DNA of 13,937 nt from SIG438 sp034117945 (GCA_034117945.1 JAXEOR010000198.1:1-13937); one strand, 5' to 3'. Numbered from the stretch's first letter, positions 6,053-13,902 are shown. The notes: generated by a model from the sequence alone, not told the origin. Translations and numbers: made by a program.

Positions 6053-8563
6053 TTAAAACATTGCTAAGATCTGGCTGACAAAATCAGCGTCTGTTTCGGT
6101 TAATACCGGCTGATCACTGATCACAATCAGACCTGCGTCATCCCAGAATACGGTTTTGCCCAGGGATTCCGCCACTGCCCGCAGGGGAAGCATGGTTCTG
6201 TCCTCAATCACCTGCGCCGGAACATCCAATTCCGTTTTCTGACCGTTCACAGTCAGCTCGGTCTGATCGATATACAGCTCAATGGTAGTGTCGCCGCACA
6301 CAATGCCAACCTTCTGCGTTGCCTCATCCCAGGAAACAGTTCCTCCAAAGCTTTCGGCAATAAAGCGAACCGGAACCAGAGTGCGGTCGTTCAGCACCAT
6401 AGGAACCACAGCCTTGTTGGCAGGATCCACAGCCGCAGCGTTTCCGAACACAAACGTTTCGGGCGTGTCAACCTTTAAGATCACGCTGGCGGAAAGAACG
6501 TCTACCAAGCTTTTTTCCGCTGCTCCCTTTTCTTCAATGCCGATGGCCTTAAAATCAATTGGCTGAAAATCGGGCAGCTTGGTGAAGATGGCACTGTCCT
6601 CCTTCAAGGTCAGGTCGCCGTTTTTGTAATCCACAAACCCCTTGGTATCATTGATGGTAATGTTGTTTTCTACTGTACCGTACTGGGCAATATAGTCAAC
6701 CAGGCTATAGTCAGGGGATTTGTAGGAAACATTGTTTTTGATCACGTTATGCTTGGGCAGCTGGGGATCATCCTGCAGAATATTTTGCAGCTCAGGATAA
6801 GCCTTTGCCCACACATCGCTGGTATAGGGCACCTTATTCAAATTATTCATAATCTCGCTGCCCTCGCCGCAATCCATCCAGGTGGTACCCCGTGCGTCAT
6901 ACACAAAGGGCTCAGAGCATTCCAGAACCAGATTGTTCTCGAAGGTGTTATATCTTCCGCCGCCGTACAAGGCAACAGAAGGAACCTTTTTGATGATATT
7001 CCCATATACCTTAGCGGAAGAGAACATATCATCCAGATAAATGGCCTGCACCTTCATGCCGGTAGTGGTGTCAATCTTGCCGATATCGTGGATATAGTTA
7101 TAACGGATCTCGTTCCCCCGTGCTGTCCAGTCGCGGCCGGCATAAATAGCGCCGGTATCCGCCGTATCGGTGCAAACATTATAAATATCGTTGTACTCTA
7201 TAATGTGATTATTGCCGCTGAACCAAAGGGCAATGTTTTTTCCGTCGGTAATTTCATTGTGAGAGGCAGTATTCCCCACACCTACCAGCCAGATAGCAGG
7301 CGCACTGGTGGGCTGAATCTGACTGAAGCCGTTGAAGAAGCAGTTGGACACAACGCAGTTTCCGGGGGTTAAGGTGGCTCTGTCACCGGCCTTTACATAA
7401 ACCCCTCTGGAGCCAACGTTTTCAAACTCGCAGTATGTCACAGTGCTGTCATAGCATTCCAGCATATTAATCACCGTGCTGCTGATGTCATTAAATTTAC
7501 AATTGGAAACCGTAATGTTTTTGCCGTTTTCAGCAGAAATTCCCATACCCAGACCTTTGCAGATCTGCAGCCCATCAATGGTGACGTTTTCTGCACCGTC
7601 AATGGAAATAAAGGGCTGGTTAAAGGTGATGTATTCAATGGTGTCGCTGCCCGTCAAGGTCTTTTCAGGATACAAATACAGAATTCCCGTTTCCCGATCC
7701 AGATACCATTCTCCCGGCTTGCTGATTTCTTCCAGCAGATTGTAGCAGTAGAATCTTCTGTTTTCCGTTACGCCGTACACGCTGGGCCATTGGGTACACA
7801 GGGTATTTTTATTGTCAAAATCAATGGTGCAAGCCAAATTTGCTTCTGCCCAGTCGTGCATAAAATAACCAAACATCCAAACATCCTTGGCTTTTGTCCA
7901 CTTGCTGATTCTGGTATCGCTTGTGCGGATTTTGATACCCTGTCCTTCATAATCCATAACATCTTTTCCCTCTGTGTTGTTCCGAACATCCACCCCCGGA
8001 TCCACCACCTGGCTGATCATCATATAATCGTCATCAGGGTAGCGAGCCAGGGTCTGCATTGTTCCGTTCACCAGCAGCTGAGGCGCCATAGGCACAGAAG
8101 GATACCCAAAGCCGGACATATTAATTTCACCGTATTCTGTAATGCCGGCTTCCTTCAGATCGACAGCCACAATCTGATCTCTTGCTTTTTTTTCCACAAT
8201 CCGATCAAGAATTTCCTGATCGGCAACCTTTTGAATTTTTGCTACGTCAATTTCATGGGATCCGGTCAAAATCACCTTTCCGCCCTCATAGGCACGGATG
8301 GTGGTATTGCCGGCATTTTTCCCTAATACGGCCGTTTCATCCACCTGATAGGTTCCCTCCATCAGATTGATCACTGCCGAGTCGCAGTCTGCCGCCAGTT
8401 CACATGCTTTTTTCAGAGACGCCACCGGCTCCAGATAGGTTCCGGCATTGCTGTCGCTCCCCTGCGGGGATACATAAATGTAAGTCGTGTCTGCCGCGGA
8501 CACCTGCAGCATCGCACATAGCATTATCAAAGCTACAATCAGTGCAGTTATTTTTTTCATCAT
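6053..8563 (-). CDS. Secreted right-handed beta-helix protein with C-terminal stalk-type domain
   Basis: This 836-residue protein is probably an extracellular carbohydrate-active enzyme. Residues 1-23 form a Sec signal peptide (MMKK, hydrophobic core, likely cut after VSA). A DUF1565-like opening (YIYVSPQGSDSNAGT, 28-42) is typical of pectate-lyase-fold proteins. A middle segment includes GEWYLDRETG (284-293). Beta-helix repeats rich in N-x-I/V rungs run over about 318-570, with acidic patches DTGAIYAGRDW (469-479) and QAIYLDD (506-512). Residues about 716-817 hold the tandem DRTLVPVR / DRTMLPLR motifs of the copper-amine-oxidase-N-like stalk domain common on Firmicute surface proteins. No LPXTG motif or S-layer homology repeat was seen. 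The start is ATG 8563 with AGGAGG 6 nt upstream. That AGGAGG overlaps the stop of the preceding lipoprotein gene, so the two are probably translationally coupled. The family resembles GH141/GH120-type beta-helix enzymes, but I cannot assign a CAZy family or substrate. Confidence 0.85.
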   Translation of the reverse strand: MMKKITALIVALIMLCAMLQVSAADTTYIYVSPQGSDSNAGTYLEPVASLKKACELAADCDSAVINLMEGTYQVDETAVLGKNAGNTTIRAYEGGKVILTGSHEIDVAKIQKVADQEILDRIVEKKARDQIVAVDLKEAGITEYGEINMSGFGYPSVPMAPQLLVNGTMQTLARYPDDDYMMISQVVDPGVDVRNNTEGKDVMDYEGQGIKIRTSDTRISKWTKAKDVWMFGYFMHDWAEANLACTIDFDNKNTLCTQWPSVYGVTENRRFYCYNLLEEISKPGEWYLDRETGILYLYPEKTLTGSDTIEYITFNQPFISIDGAENVTIDGLQICKGLGMGISAENGKNITVSNCKFNDISSTVINMLECYDSTVTYCEFENVGSRGVYVKAGDRATLTPGNCVVSNCFFNGFSQIQPTSAPAIWLVGVGNTASHNEITDGKNIALWFSGNNHIIEYNDIYNVCTDTADTGAIYAGRDWTARGNEIRYNYIHDIGKIDTTTGMKVQAIYLDDMFSSAKVYGNIIKKVPSVALYGGGRYNTFENNLVLECSEPFVYDARGTTWMDCGEGSEIMNNLNKVPYTSDVWAKAYPELQNILQDDPQLPKHNVIKNNVSYKSPDYSLVDYIAQYGTVENNITINDTKGFVDYKNGDLTLKEDSAIFTKLPDFQPIDFKAIGIEEKGAAEKSLVDVLSASVILKVDTPETFVFGNAAAVDPANKAVVPMVLNDRTLVPVRFIAESFGGTVSWDEATQKVGIVCGDTTIELYIDQTELTVNGQKTELDVPAQVIEDRTMLPLRAVAESLGKTVFWDDAGLIVISDQPVLTETDADFVSQILAMF

Positions 8564-8569
8564 TTTCGT

Positions 8570-8575
8570 CCTCCT
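8570..8575 (-). promoter_or_regulatory. Ribosome-binding site overlapping the upstream stop codon
   Basis: On the - strand AGGAGG covers part of the TAG stop of the lipoprotein gene (8574-8576) and stands 6 nt before the ATG of the beta-helix gene. It fixes the start at 8563 and implies reinitiation by ribosomes finishing the upstream gene. Confidence 0.85.
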
Positions 8576-10001
8576 ATTCCTGCTGTGCTTTCCATTCTTC
8601 ATATTGCCGTTCAATTTCCTGCTTTACAACAGTGTCGCCTGCCAGTGCCCGTTTTTCCTTATGCTTCTCAAAGGTTGCCGCAACATCCTCTGCCGTTCCT
8701 TTTGTCAGGGAAGTGCCGTATTCCGTTGCCGAATTCAGGTTAGCAAGCTCGGTTTCCACCGTCTCGCGGTCAAACTGGAACCCGATATTTTCGTCAACCG
8801 GAGCCTCGTGGTTCAGCCGATCTGTCTCCTCCCAAACCGTATCCTCATAGCCGGGCATCAAATAAGCCAGGAACTGATTTCCGATGATATATTCTGCCAC
8901 ATAATAGGAATTTTCCGTGGGAGTAATCCGATTGCCGTCCTTGGTGTAGTTCACTCCCTCAATGCCGTAGGCCATCAGATTAAATAAGTATTGATCCGTT
9001 GTCATCAATTCAAGCAGCTTTAAAGCCCGGAGGGGATATTTGGAGGAACGGTTGATTGCTGTAGCCGCCCCCTGAATATCCGCCCGTCTCAACATCATTT
9101 CGGTGGTGGGCACCGCCACAATTTCAAAGCTGTTGCTGATTTTGAATTTGGATTCAACCCCAGGTAAATACCGGTTATACCGGGAAAACAGCTTGCCTGT
9201 CTTAATGTAGGTGGTTTCCTCAAAATTCACTTCCCGGGGAATATAATCCTTTAAGTACCAGTCTCTGGCTACCTCGTAACTCGGATATTTCTCATCCAAA
9301 CGATCTGTTACCTTTCCGTCAACAATTTCAAACTCAGCCACTACCTCTGTTTTCAGCGGCATAAACTGGCCAATTGTGATGCTGGACAAAGGAATCATGT
9401 CAGGTTCATTTTCCTTTACAACCTGGTAAATGGCACTGAGATCGTCAAAGGATTTGACATTTTCCACATCCAGATCATACTTTTCCACAATGTCCTTTTT
9501 GAACCACATACCCCTCTGCTGATACATAACCTGGTTCATGGGGATGGCATAAATGCTGCCTCCCACCGTCATAGCCTCCCAGATGTATTCGTCAAAATAA
9601 TCATACAATTCCGGGGTTTCCTCCTGGAGCATATCTGTCAGATCGTAATAAGCCCCTTTTTGCACATTGGTTTCATAATCGTTTTTCCAGTTGGAGGTAA
9701 ACATCAGATCCCAGGTATCGTCATTGGAAGCCATCATCAGATTCACCTTTTGCACAAAGTCACCCGTCTGAACAAATTCCAGCTCTAAGGTTGCGTTGAT
9801 TTTTTCAAGCAGATATTCGTTCACCTGTTCAATGACCTCAGGATAGCTTTCCGGCTGTTCCCCGAAAATTACCCATTTCAGATGAGCCTGCTCGCTTAAA
9901 TCATCCTTTCCTGCCTGAGTGGATCCTCCGCCGCCACAGCCGGTCAACGCCGAAACCATCAAACTGCCTGCCAACAACAATGCGCCGATTTTTTTCTTCA
10001 T
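8574..10001 (-). CDS. Extracellular sugar-binding lipoprotein of an ABC transporter (LplA/UgpB-like)
   Basis: This 475-residue protein should bind an oligosaccharide outside the membrane and pass it to ABC permeases. The N-terminus is a lipoprotein signal with lipobox LTGC (C22 is the lipidated residue), followed by a Gly/Ser-rich linker. The body has the cluster-B solute-binding-protein layout (WDLMFTSNWKNDYETNVQKGAYYDLTDML..., YAIPMN), and the C-terminal half (SKYPLRALKLLELMTTDQYLFNLMAYGIEG) resembles the DUF3502 region of LplA-type proteins. The start is ATG 10001, with GAGGA 7 nt upstream. It starts 21 bp after the DUF4838 gene and overlaps the beta-helix gene's ribosome-binding site. No LplB/LplC-type permease or ATPase gene is in the window; these must lie elsewhere or be shared. 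The bound sugar is unknown; an amino-sugar-containing oligosaccharide is inferred from the neighbours. Confidence 0.9.
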   Translation of the reverse strand: MKKKIGALLLAGSLMVSALTGCGGGGSTQAGKDDLSEQAHLKWVIFGEQPESYPEVIEQVNEYLLEKINATLELEFVQTGDFVQKVNLMMASNDDTWDLMFTSNWKNDYETNVQKGAYYDLTDMLQEETPELYDYFDEYIWEAMTVGGSIYAIPMNQVMYQQRGMWFKKDIVEKYDLDVENVKSFDDLSAIYQVVKENEPDMIPLSSITIGQFMPLKTEVVAEFEIVDGKVTDRLDEKYPSYEVARDWYLKDYIPREVNFEETTYIKTGKLFSRYNRYLPGVESKFKISNSFEIVAVPTTEMMLRRADIQGAATAINRSSKYPLRALKLLELMTTDQYLFNLMAYGIEGVNYTKDGNRITPTENSYYVAEYIIGNQFLAYLMPGYEDTVWEETDRLNHEAPVDENIGFQFDRETVETELANLNSATEYGTSLTKGTAEDVAATFEKHKEKRALAGDTVVKQEIERQYEEWKAQQE

Positions 10002-10022
10002 TTTTCATTCCTCTTTTCTTTT

Positions 10023-12017
10023 TTATTGGATTCTTCCTGCCAAACATCTATAATACAAGTCCTTCAGCCCCGACCGCTCCAGTGCGTCAACGCAATCCAG
10101 CTCCGGTCTGGGATGCCGGTACTTGATACTATAACAATAGTCTGTCATTTTTTCGCAAAGCCTGGAAATGGATCTCCAAAGGGCGTCTGTGTTCTGCCCT
10201 TGCTCCAAGGCTTCGTAATAAGCTACAAAATAAACCATCAGGGTATACACGTCAATGCCGTAGCTAAGCCCCCGGATATCTGCGGCAAGCCTGTCGCTCA
10301 AAGCGTTTTTCTGCTGCTTAAACCGGGTGTCCGTCGGGTTCACTGCAACCCCCTGCTTCATCTGACAGCTCTGGGCAAAAGCCAGATCCGCCTCCCTGCG
10401 AATTTTACGCATGATAGATCTTGCCTGCTTTAACAGCCGAACGGAATGAGATCCGAGGGTCACTGCATTTCCGCTTAGGTGATCATCCCGATACAGCCCT
10501 GAGGGGGTTTTCCCGTCCCAGTCAAGCAAGCCGGACAAAATACTTCTTCTTCCCCAGGCCCGCCAGCTGGAGCAATGCTTGACTGCCTCCTCTGTCATCT
10601 GATACGCTCTTTGAGCTCTTTTGCCGAAGGAGCCGTAAAGATCGGAAAAGTATCGATTGATCACTTCCTCCGCATCAGTTTTCACATCCCAGCAAAGCTT
10701 GGCATACAAAACCTGATTCAGCGTTCGCACCCCCCATTCCACCATGGGCAAATGCATATAGGTCATCCCGGTTACGCCGGCCTGAGAATAAAACGGAAGA
10801 TCCCGTGCAATTTTATCAGAAAATACCAAAGGCAAATCCTCAAATTTTGACACGTTATAATATTCTCCGGCCATCACGGGAATCCCTTTCCAGCCCTCCA
10901 GCGATTGACGGTAAAAGGAATTGTAGCTGCATTCCTCTTCCATGGTATGCTCATAACAGCGGAGAATAGGATAATAAACCACATAATCTCCCGAATTTCT
11001 TAAATTTTCCGGAATCCCGTTTTCGGGAGGCTGCAAGGTTGCCGTACCTTCATAGGCGCACATCACCAGTCTGACAGGGTGATCCAACACGCCTGAGGAA
11101 ACCGCTTTATCCAGCTGCTCTCTCAAGTAGGACAGAAAATGCAGCGTCTGATCTGCGCCGTTTCCTAACCGGCGGCAGTGCTCACACTGGCAGGTGCTGC
11201 CCCAGGTATCAAAGCCCCAAACATCCACCCGATCCGCCTCATACCAATCCGTCTGCAGCAGCTTAAGCAGCTTGCTCCATAAATATTGCAGCAGGTGACG
11301 GTTACTCATGCAAAACTGAACGTGCTGTGCATTTTCCGCCGTGATCGGCTGCTCTCTCTGACCGTACCAGTCCGGATGATCCTCCAGCATACAGTTTCCG
11401 GAAGGCGTAATCTGCTTCGGGTCGAGAATCTGCTCAAAAATATGGCCACCCGCCTTAAAGCTCATGCCCAGCTTTCGCTGCAGCTGCCTTGTATTGGCAC
11501 GGCACGCAGACAAATTCAGCTTATTGCGCGCCATCCAAAGAAACAGCAGCTCCGAATCCTTTAGGGGACCTTCAAAATCAAAGCCCCGTCCCAAAGACAT
11601 ACTCGGCTCGTACCGCTTGCTGACAGGCAGCTTCAGAGCAGAGGCCTTGGGCACATATTCCTCCCAGGGAGAATACCAGCGAATTCCCTGTGTTTCCAAC
11701 AGCTCATAAGCCCCGTAAAGAGCGCCTCTGCGGCCGTCTCCGATGATGTTGATTTCTTTCTCTGTCGCTTGGATGGAAAAAGCGTCTCCCTCCTCCCCTT
11801 CGCAGCTGAGCACAATAGACTGATCACAGGACTCCGGCGAAACCTCCGCCTTCATCCCCATTTTCGCCAAATAGCTACACAGCTCCTCTGCCGCAAAGGA
11901 GAGGGTGCATCTGACTGCCCGCTCCGGATCCTTCCGGAAATCAATCTCTTTTTCCTCATGAGCCCAGATTTTGTAATATCGGGGGGCGTCCTCATAAGGC
12001 AGCACAATTTGAATCAT
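10023..12017 (-). CDS. DUF4838 protein, probable cytoplasmic glycoside hydrolase (GH163-related?)
   Basis: This 664-residue protein has an N-terminal GH20b/GH67N-like alpha/beta domain (about 35-115, ending DGRRGALYGAYELLE, RWYSP) and a DUF4838 catalytic-type domain (about 140-460). The domain is recognised by the cysteine motif CQCEHC (C276, C278, C281) after a DVWGFD strand, and by EDLPLVFSDKIARDLPFYSQAGVTGM and LNQVLYAKLCWD. The C-terminal 200 residues are mostly helical with no known match. DUF4838 includes GH163, whose characterised members are endo-beta-N-acetylglucosaminidases acting on complex N-glycans, which fits the flanking nagA and nagB. Unlike secreted Bacteroides enzymes, this one starts MIQIVLPYED with no signal peptide, so it should act inside the cell. 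The start is ATG 12017 with GGGAGG 6 nt upstream; it overlaps the end of the nagB gene by 26 bp. An extension to 12119 is rejected for lack of a ribosome-binding site. The family is fairly sure; the reaction is inferred. Confidence 0.82.
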   Translation of the reverse strand: MIQIVLPYEDAPRYYKIWAHEEKEIDFRKDPERAVRCTLSFAAEELCSYLAKMGMKAEVSPESCDQSIVLSCEGEEGDAFSIQATEKEINIIGDGRRGALYGAYELLETQGIRWYSPWEEYVPKASALKLPVSKRYEPSMSLGRGFDFEGPLKDSELLFLWMARNKLNLSACRANTRQLQRKLGMSFKAGGHIFEQILDPKQITPSGNCMLEDHPDWYGQREQPITAENAQHVQFCMSNRHLLQYLWSKLLKLLQTDWYEADRVDVWGFDTWGSTCQCEHCRRLGNGADQTLHFLSYLREQLDKAVSSGVLDHPVRLVMCAYEGTATLQPPENGIPENLRNSGDYVVYYPILRCYEHTMEEECSYNSFYRQSLEGWKGIPVMAGEYYNVSKFEDLPLVFSDKIARDLPFYSQAGVTGMTYMHLPMVEWGVRTLNQVLYAKLCWDVKTDAEEVINRYFSDLYGSFGKRAQRAYQMTEEAVKHCSSWRAWGRRSILSGLLDWDGKTPSGLYRDDHLSGNAVTLGSHSVRLLKQARSIMRKIRREADLAFAQSCQMKQGVAVNPTDTRFKQQKNALSDRLAADIRGLSYGIDVYTLMVYFVAYYEALEQGQNTDALWRSISRLCEKMTDYCYSIKYRHPRPELDCVDALERSGLKDLYYRCLAGRIQ

Positions 12018-12780
12018 GGCATTCCTCCCTTTCCTGTAACAAATCTGCTCCGCTGTCTGCGTCACAGTACAGCGTTGCATGCTTATGCCGGCGCAAAATG
12101 GTTGCCGGACATTCCTCATTGATGGGGTCGTGCACCGTTCTGGTCACTGCGTTCCGTTTGGTAGCAGCCGGTACAACGCAAAACAGATGATCCGCTCCGA
12201 ACAGAGCCGGCACAGTCAGTGTAAAGGCAGACTGAGGTACCTGCTCCAAAGAGGGGAAACAGCCGTCGTTCACCTGCTGCTGGCGGCACACCTGATCCAG
12301 CTGAACCTCCTTGATCAGCTTGCTGTCGCAAAAATCAGCCACTCCCGGATCGTTAAAGGCAATGTGCCCGTTTTCTCCGATCCCCATGCAAATCAGATCA
12401 ATGGGATTGCTTTGAATCAAGGACACATACTGATCCTTGTATTCAGAAATGTAATATACCTTTTGAAAAGGAACCCGATCAAAAATATGCTCCTTTAAAT
12501 AAAACGCAAAGCTTTGAGGGGCGTCCTTCTCCAGGCCGATATACTCATCCATATGAAAGGCATTCACCCGTTTCCAATCCACCTTTTTGGTGCAAAGTTC
12601 CTCCAGCAGCTCGTTTTGCGAAGGCGCCGCTGCAAACACAACGTTGATGAAGGGCTTTTGCTCCAGCAGAAGATTCATCTGGTTGGCCACATCCTCCGCA
12701 GCTGCCTTTCCCATCGACCTCCTGTCTCGGTATATTTGCACCTTCAATTGATCCTTTTTAAATTGCTTCATCAAGTCCAT
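11992..12780 (-). CDS. nagB: Glucosamine-6-phosphate deaminase-like sugar-phosphate isomerase (NagB family)
   Basis: NagB converts glucosamine-6-phosphate to fructose-6-phosphate and ammonia, joining amino-sugar breakdown to glycolysis. The 262-residue protein shows the family motif MDEY (77-80; D78 matches E. coli D72) and GENGHIAFNDPG (135-146), with H139 matching catalytic H143. Two positions differ: N137 replaces E. coli D141 (as in Bacillus NagB), and D144 replaces E148. The usual phosphate-binding loop near residue 50 (PTGGTP type) reads AAAPSQNE. The DPGVADF and CRQQQVNDGCF segments mark a distinct subfamily that I recall from glycan-degradation loci; its exact substrate may differ. 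The start is ATG 12780 with AGGAG 7 nt upstream. It is the first gene of the cluster and overlaps the DUF4838 gene by 26 bp. It is probably controlled by the divergent AraC-type regulator. Confidence 0.85.
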   Translation of the reverse strand: MDLMKQFKKDQLKVQIYRDRRSMGKAAAEDVANQMNLLLEQKPFINVVFAAAPSQNELLEELCTKKVDWKRVNAFHMDEYIGLEKDAPQSFAFYLKEHIFDRVPFQKVYYISEYKDQYVSLIQSNPIDLICMGIGENGHIAFNDPGVADFCDSKLIKEVQLDQVCRQQQVNDGCFPSLEQVPQSAFTLTVPALFGADHLFCVVPAATKRNAVTRTVHDPINEECPATILRRHKHATLYCDADSGADLLQEREECHDSNCAAL

Positions 12781-12812
12781 TGAACTTCTCCTTTCTGTTC
12801 CAAAAAATTCAT

Positions 12813-12818
12813 TTTATA
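12813..12818 (-). promoter_or_regulatory. Possible -10 box of the nagB cluster, without a recognisable -35
   Basis: On the - strand TATAAA lies at 12818-12813, about 33 nt before the nagB ATG. The region 16-18 bp upstream reads GAGGAA/AGGAAA, unlike TTGACA. A 12-bp palindrome, ATTTTATAAAAT, covers 12811-12822. A promoter lacking a -35 is what an activator-dependent start would look like; the neighbouring AraC-type protein is the obvious candidate. Confidence 0.4.
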
Positions 12819-12827
12819 AAATTCCGA

Positions 12828-12857
12828 TTGACTTTTTCCTCCCGGTAATGATATAAT
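12828..12857 (+). promoter_or_regulatory. Sigma-A promoter of the araC-type gene
   Basis: TTGACT (12828-12833) and a perfect TATAAT (12852-12857) are 18 bp apart. The start site would be near 12864, leaving a leader of about 20 nt with AGGAGG (12871-12876), 8 nt before ATG 12885. Its -35 region lies about 10 bp from the putative nagB -10, so binding by one protein could affect both directions. Confidence 0.82.
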
Positions 12858-12884
12858 AAAATCAATCTTTAGGAGGTGAGGTCA

Positions 12885-13748
12885 ATGACAGATTATCAAA
12901 ATAACTACTCCATGTACCGAGAGCTTTCCTCTCCGGTCATTGTTTGCCACCATATGAAGGAGGACTCCTTTATTTCAATTCCTCATCTGCATTCCCAGTA
13001 CGAAATTTATTACAATATCAAAGGTGCTCAAAGCTTTTTTATTAACAAAACCTTTTACCGTTGCGAGCCTCATTCCATTTTTGTTATCCCCAACACTCAT
13101 ATTCACAAGGTGGTTGTGGAAAAGGGTACGCCTTATGAGCGCTGTATTATCAACATCAACGCAGAGATTATTTCCGCCATCGGATCGCTGCCCAACATGA
13201 CAGTCTCAAAGCTAAGCTGGCTGCAAGGCGCCGGAACGAAAAATTCTCATAAGATTACGCTGGACGATCAGGCTCATCAGGAATTTTTGTCCTTGATTGA
13301 CAATTATATCAAGGAGGAATCCAGCTCCAGCGAGCTGACTCAGCTGATCCGTTTGCTGGAGATTCTCAGATTTTTGGAAGAAAAGTTCAACCAGCAAAAA
13401 GACGATCCGGTTCCTGTCTGCGAGCCGACCACCTTATCCGATAAGGTCATCCGCTTCATTGAGCAGGATCCCACAAGACAGTTCTCTAATACAGACATTG
13501 CCAAGGCTCTGTTCATTCACGAAAATTATTTATGCACCAAATTCAAAGCAGAAACCGATATGACCATCAATCACTATATTATCCTGCGCAAGATTGCAGA
13601 GGCCAAAAAGCTGCTGCATCAAGGCGCAAGCGTCAAGGAAGCGTGCTACGGATCCGGCTTTCAGAACTATTCCAACTTTATCAGAACCTTCAAAAGCAGA
13701 GAGGGCTATCCACCCAGCCAATTAACGCAATTGACAACTCCGTTGTAA
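12885..13748 (+). CDS. AraC-family transcriptional regulator
   Basis: This 287-residue DNA-binding protein probably senses a sugar or sugar phosphate and activates the divergent nagB cluster. Residues about 30-90 form a cupin-type sensor domain (HLHSQYEIYYNIKG at 34-47, with H34 and H36; FVIPNTHIHKV follows). The C-terminal domain (about 183-282) has the two helix-turn-helix units of the AraC family: FSNTDIAKALFIHENYLCTKFK (about 200-221) and the more conserved SVKEACYGSGFQNYSNFIRTFK (249-270), then the family's GYPPSQL ending. The start is ATG 12885. A GTG at 12876 is in frame but lies inside the ribosome-binding site AGGAGG, so it is rejected. The gene has its own near-consensus promoter and terminator. 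Divergent placement 104 bp from nagB supports local control; the inducer is unknown. Confidence 0.93.
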   Translation: MTDYQNNYSMYRELSSPVIVCHHMKEDSFISIPHLHSQYEIYYNIKGAQSFFINKTFYRCEPHSIFVIPNTHIHKVVVEKGTPYERCIININAEIISAIGSLPNMTVSKLSWLQGAGTKNSHKITLDDQAHQEFLSLIDNYIKEESSSSELTQLIRLLEILRFLEEKFNQQKDDPVPVCEPTTLSDKVIRFIEQDPTRQFSNTDIAKALFIHENYLCTKFKAETDMTINHYIILRKIAEAKKLLHQGASVKEACYGSGFQNYSNFIRTFKSREGYPPSQLTQLTTPL

Positions 13749-13767
13749 TCTGGCGGAGTATTTTTTT
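13737..13767 (+). terminator. Intrinsic terminator of the araC-type gene
   Basis: ACTCCG (13737-13742) pairs with CGGAGT (13754-13759), with a possible extra T-G pair, and is followed by A and seven T. The left arm overlaps the last codons of the regulator. Confidence 0.82.
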
Positions 13768-13902
13768 GAGCAATTTTCAAACTTCGGTTCCAGCCGGGAG
13801 GCCAATTTCTTTGAGGCATATATGGTGTCATTGATCTGCTGACCGGCAAAGGATTGATCCCCCCTCCTTTCCCATTCTCACAAAAAGAGTTAGGTAATCT
13901 AA
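13768..13902. other. Stretch with no recognisable gene
   Basis: No ORF with a ribosome-binding site is visible on either strand. A + strand frame from about 13807 reads GIYGVIDLLTGKGLIPPPFP without a start or ribosome-binding site. It could be a gene remnant or part of a dispersed element, or chance. G+C is similar to the genes up to about 13875 and then drops sharply. Confidence 0.45.

Noticed and set aside
6749..8326. Long + strand open frames (6749-7372 and 7790-8326) antisense to the beta-helix gene
   Set aside because: Low-complexity translations rich in His, Ile and Pro without ribosome-binding sites or domains; the opposite strand has a clear protein with a signal peptide and known folds.
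12876..12884. GTG start for the AraC-type regulator
   Set aside because: The GTG is part of the AGGAGGTGA ribosome-binding site; ATG 12885 is correctly spaced.
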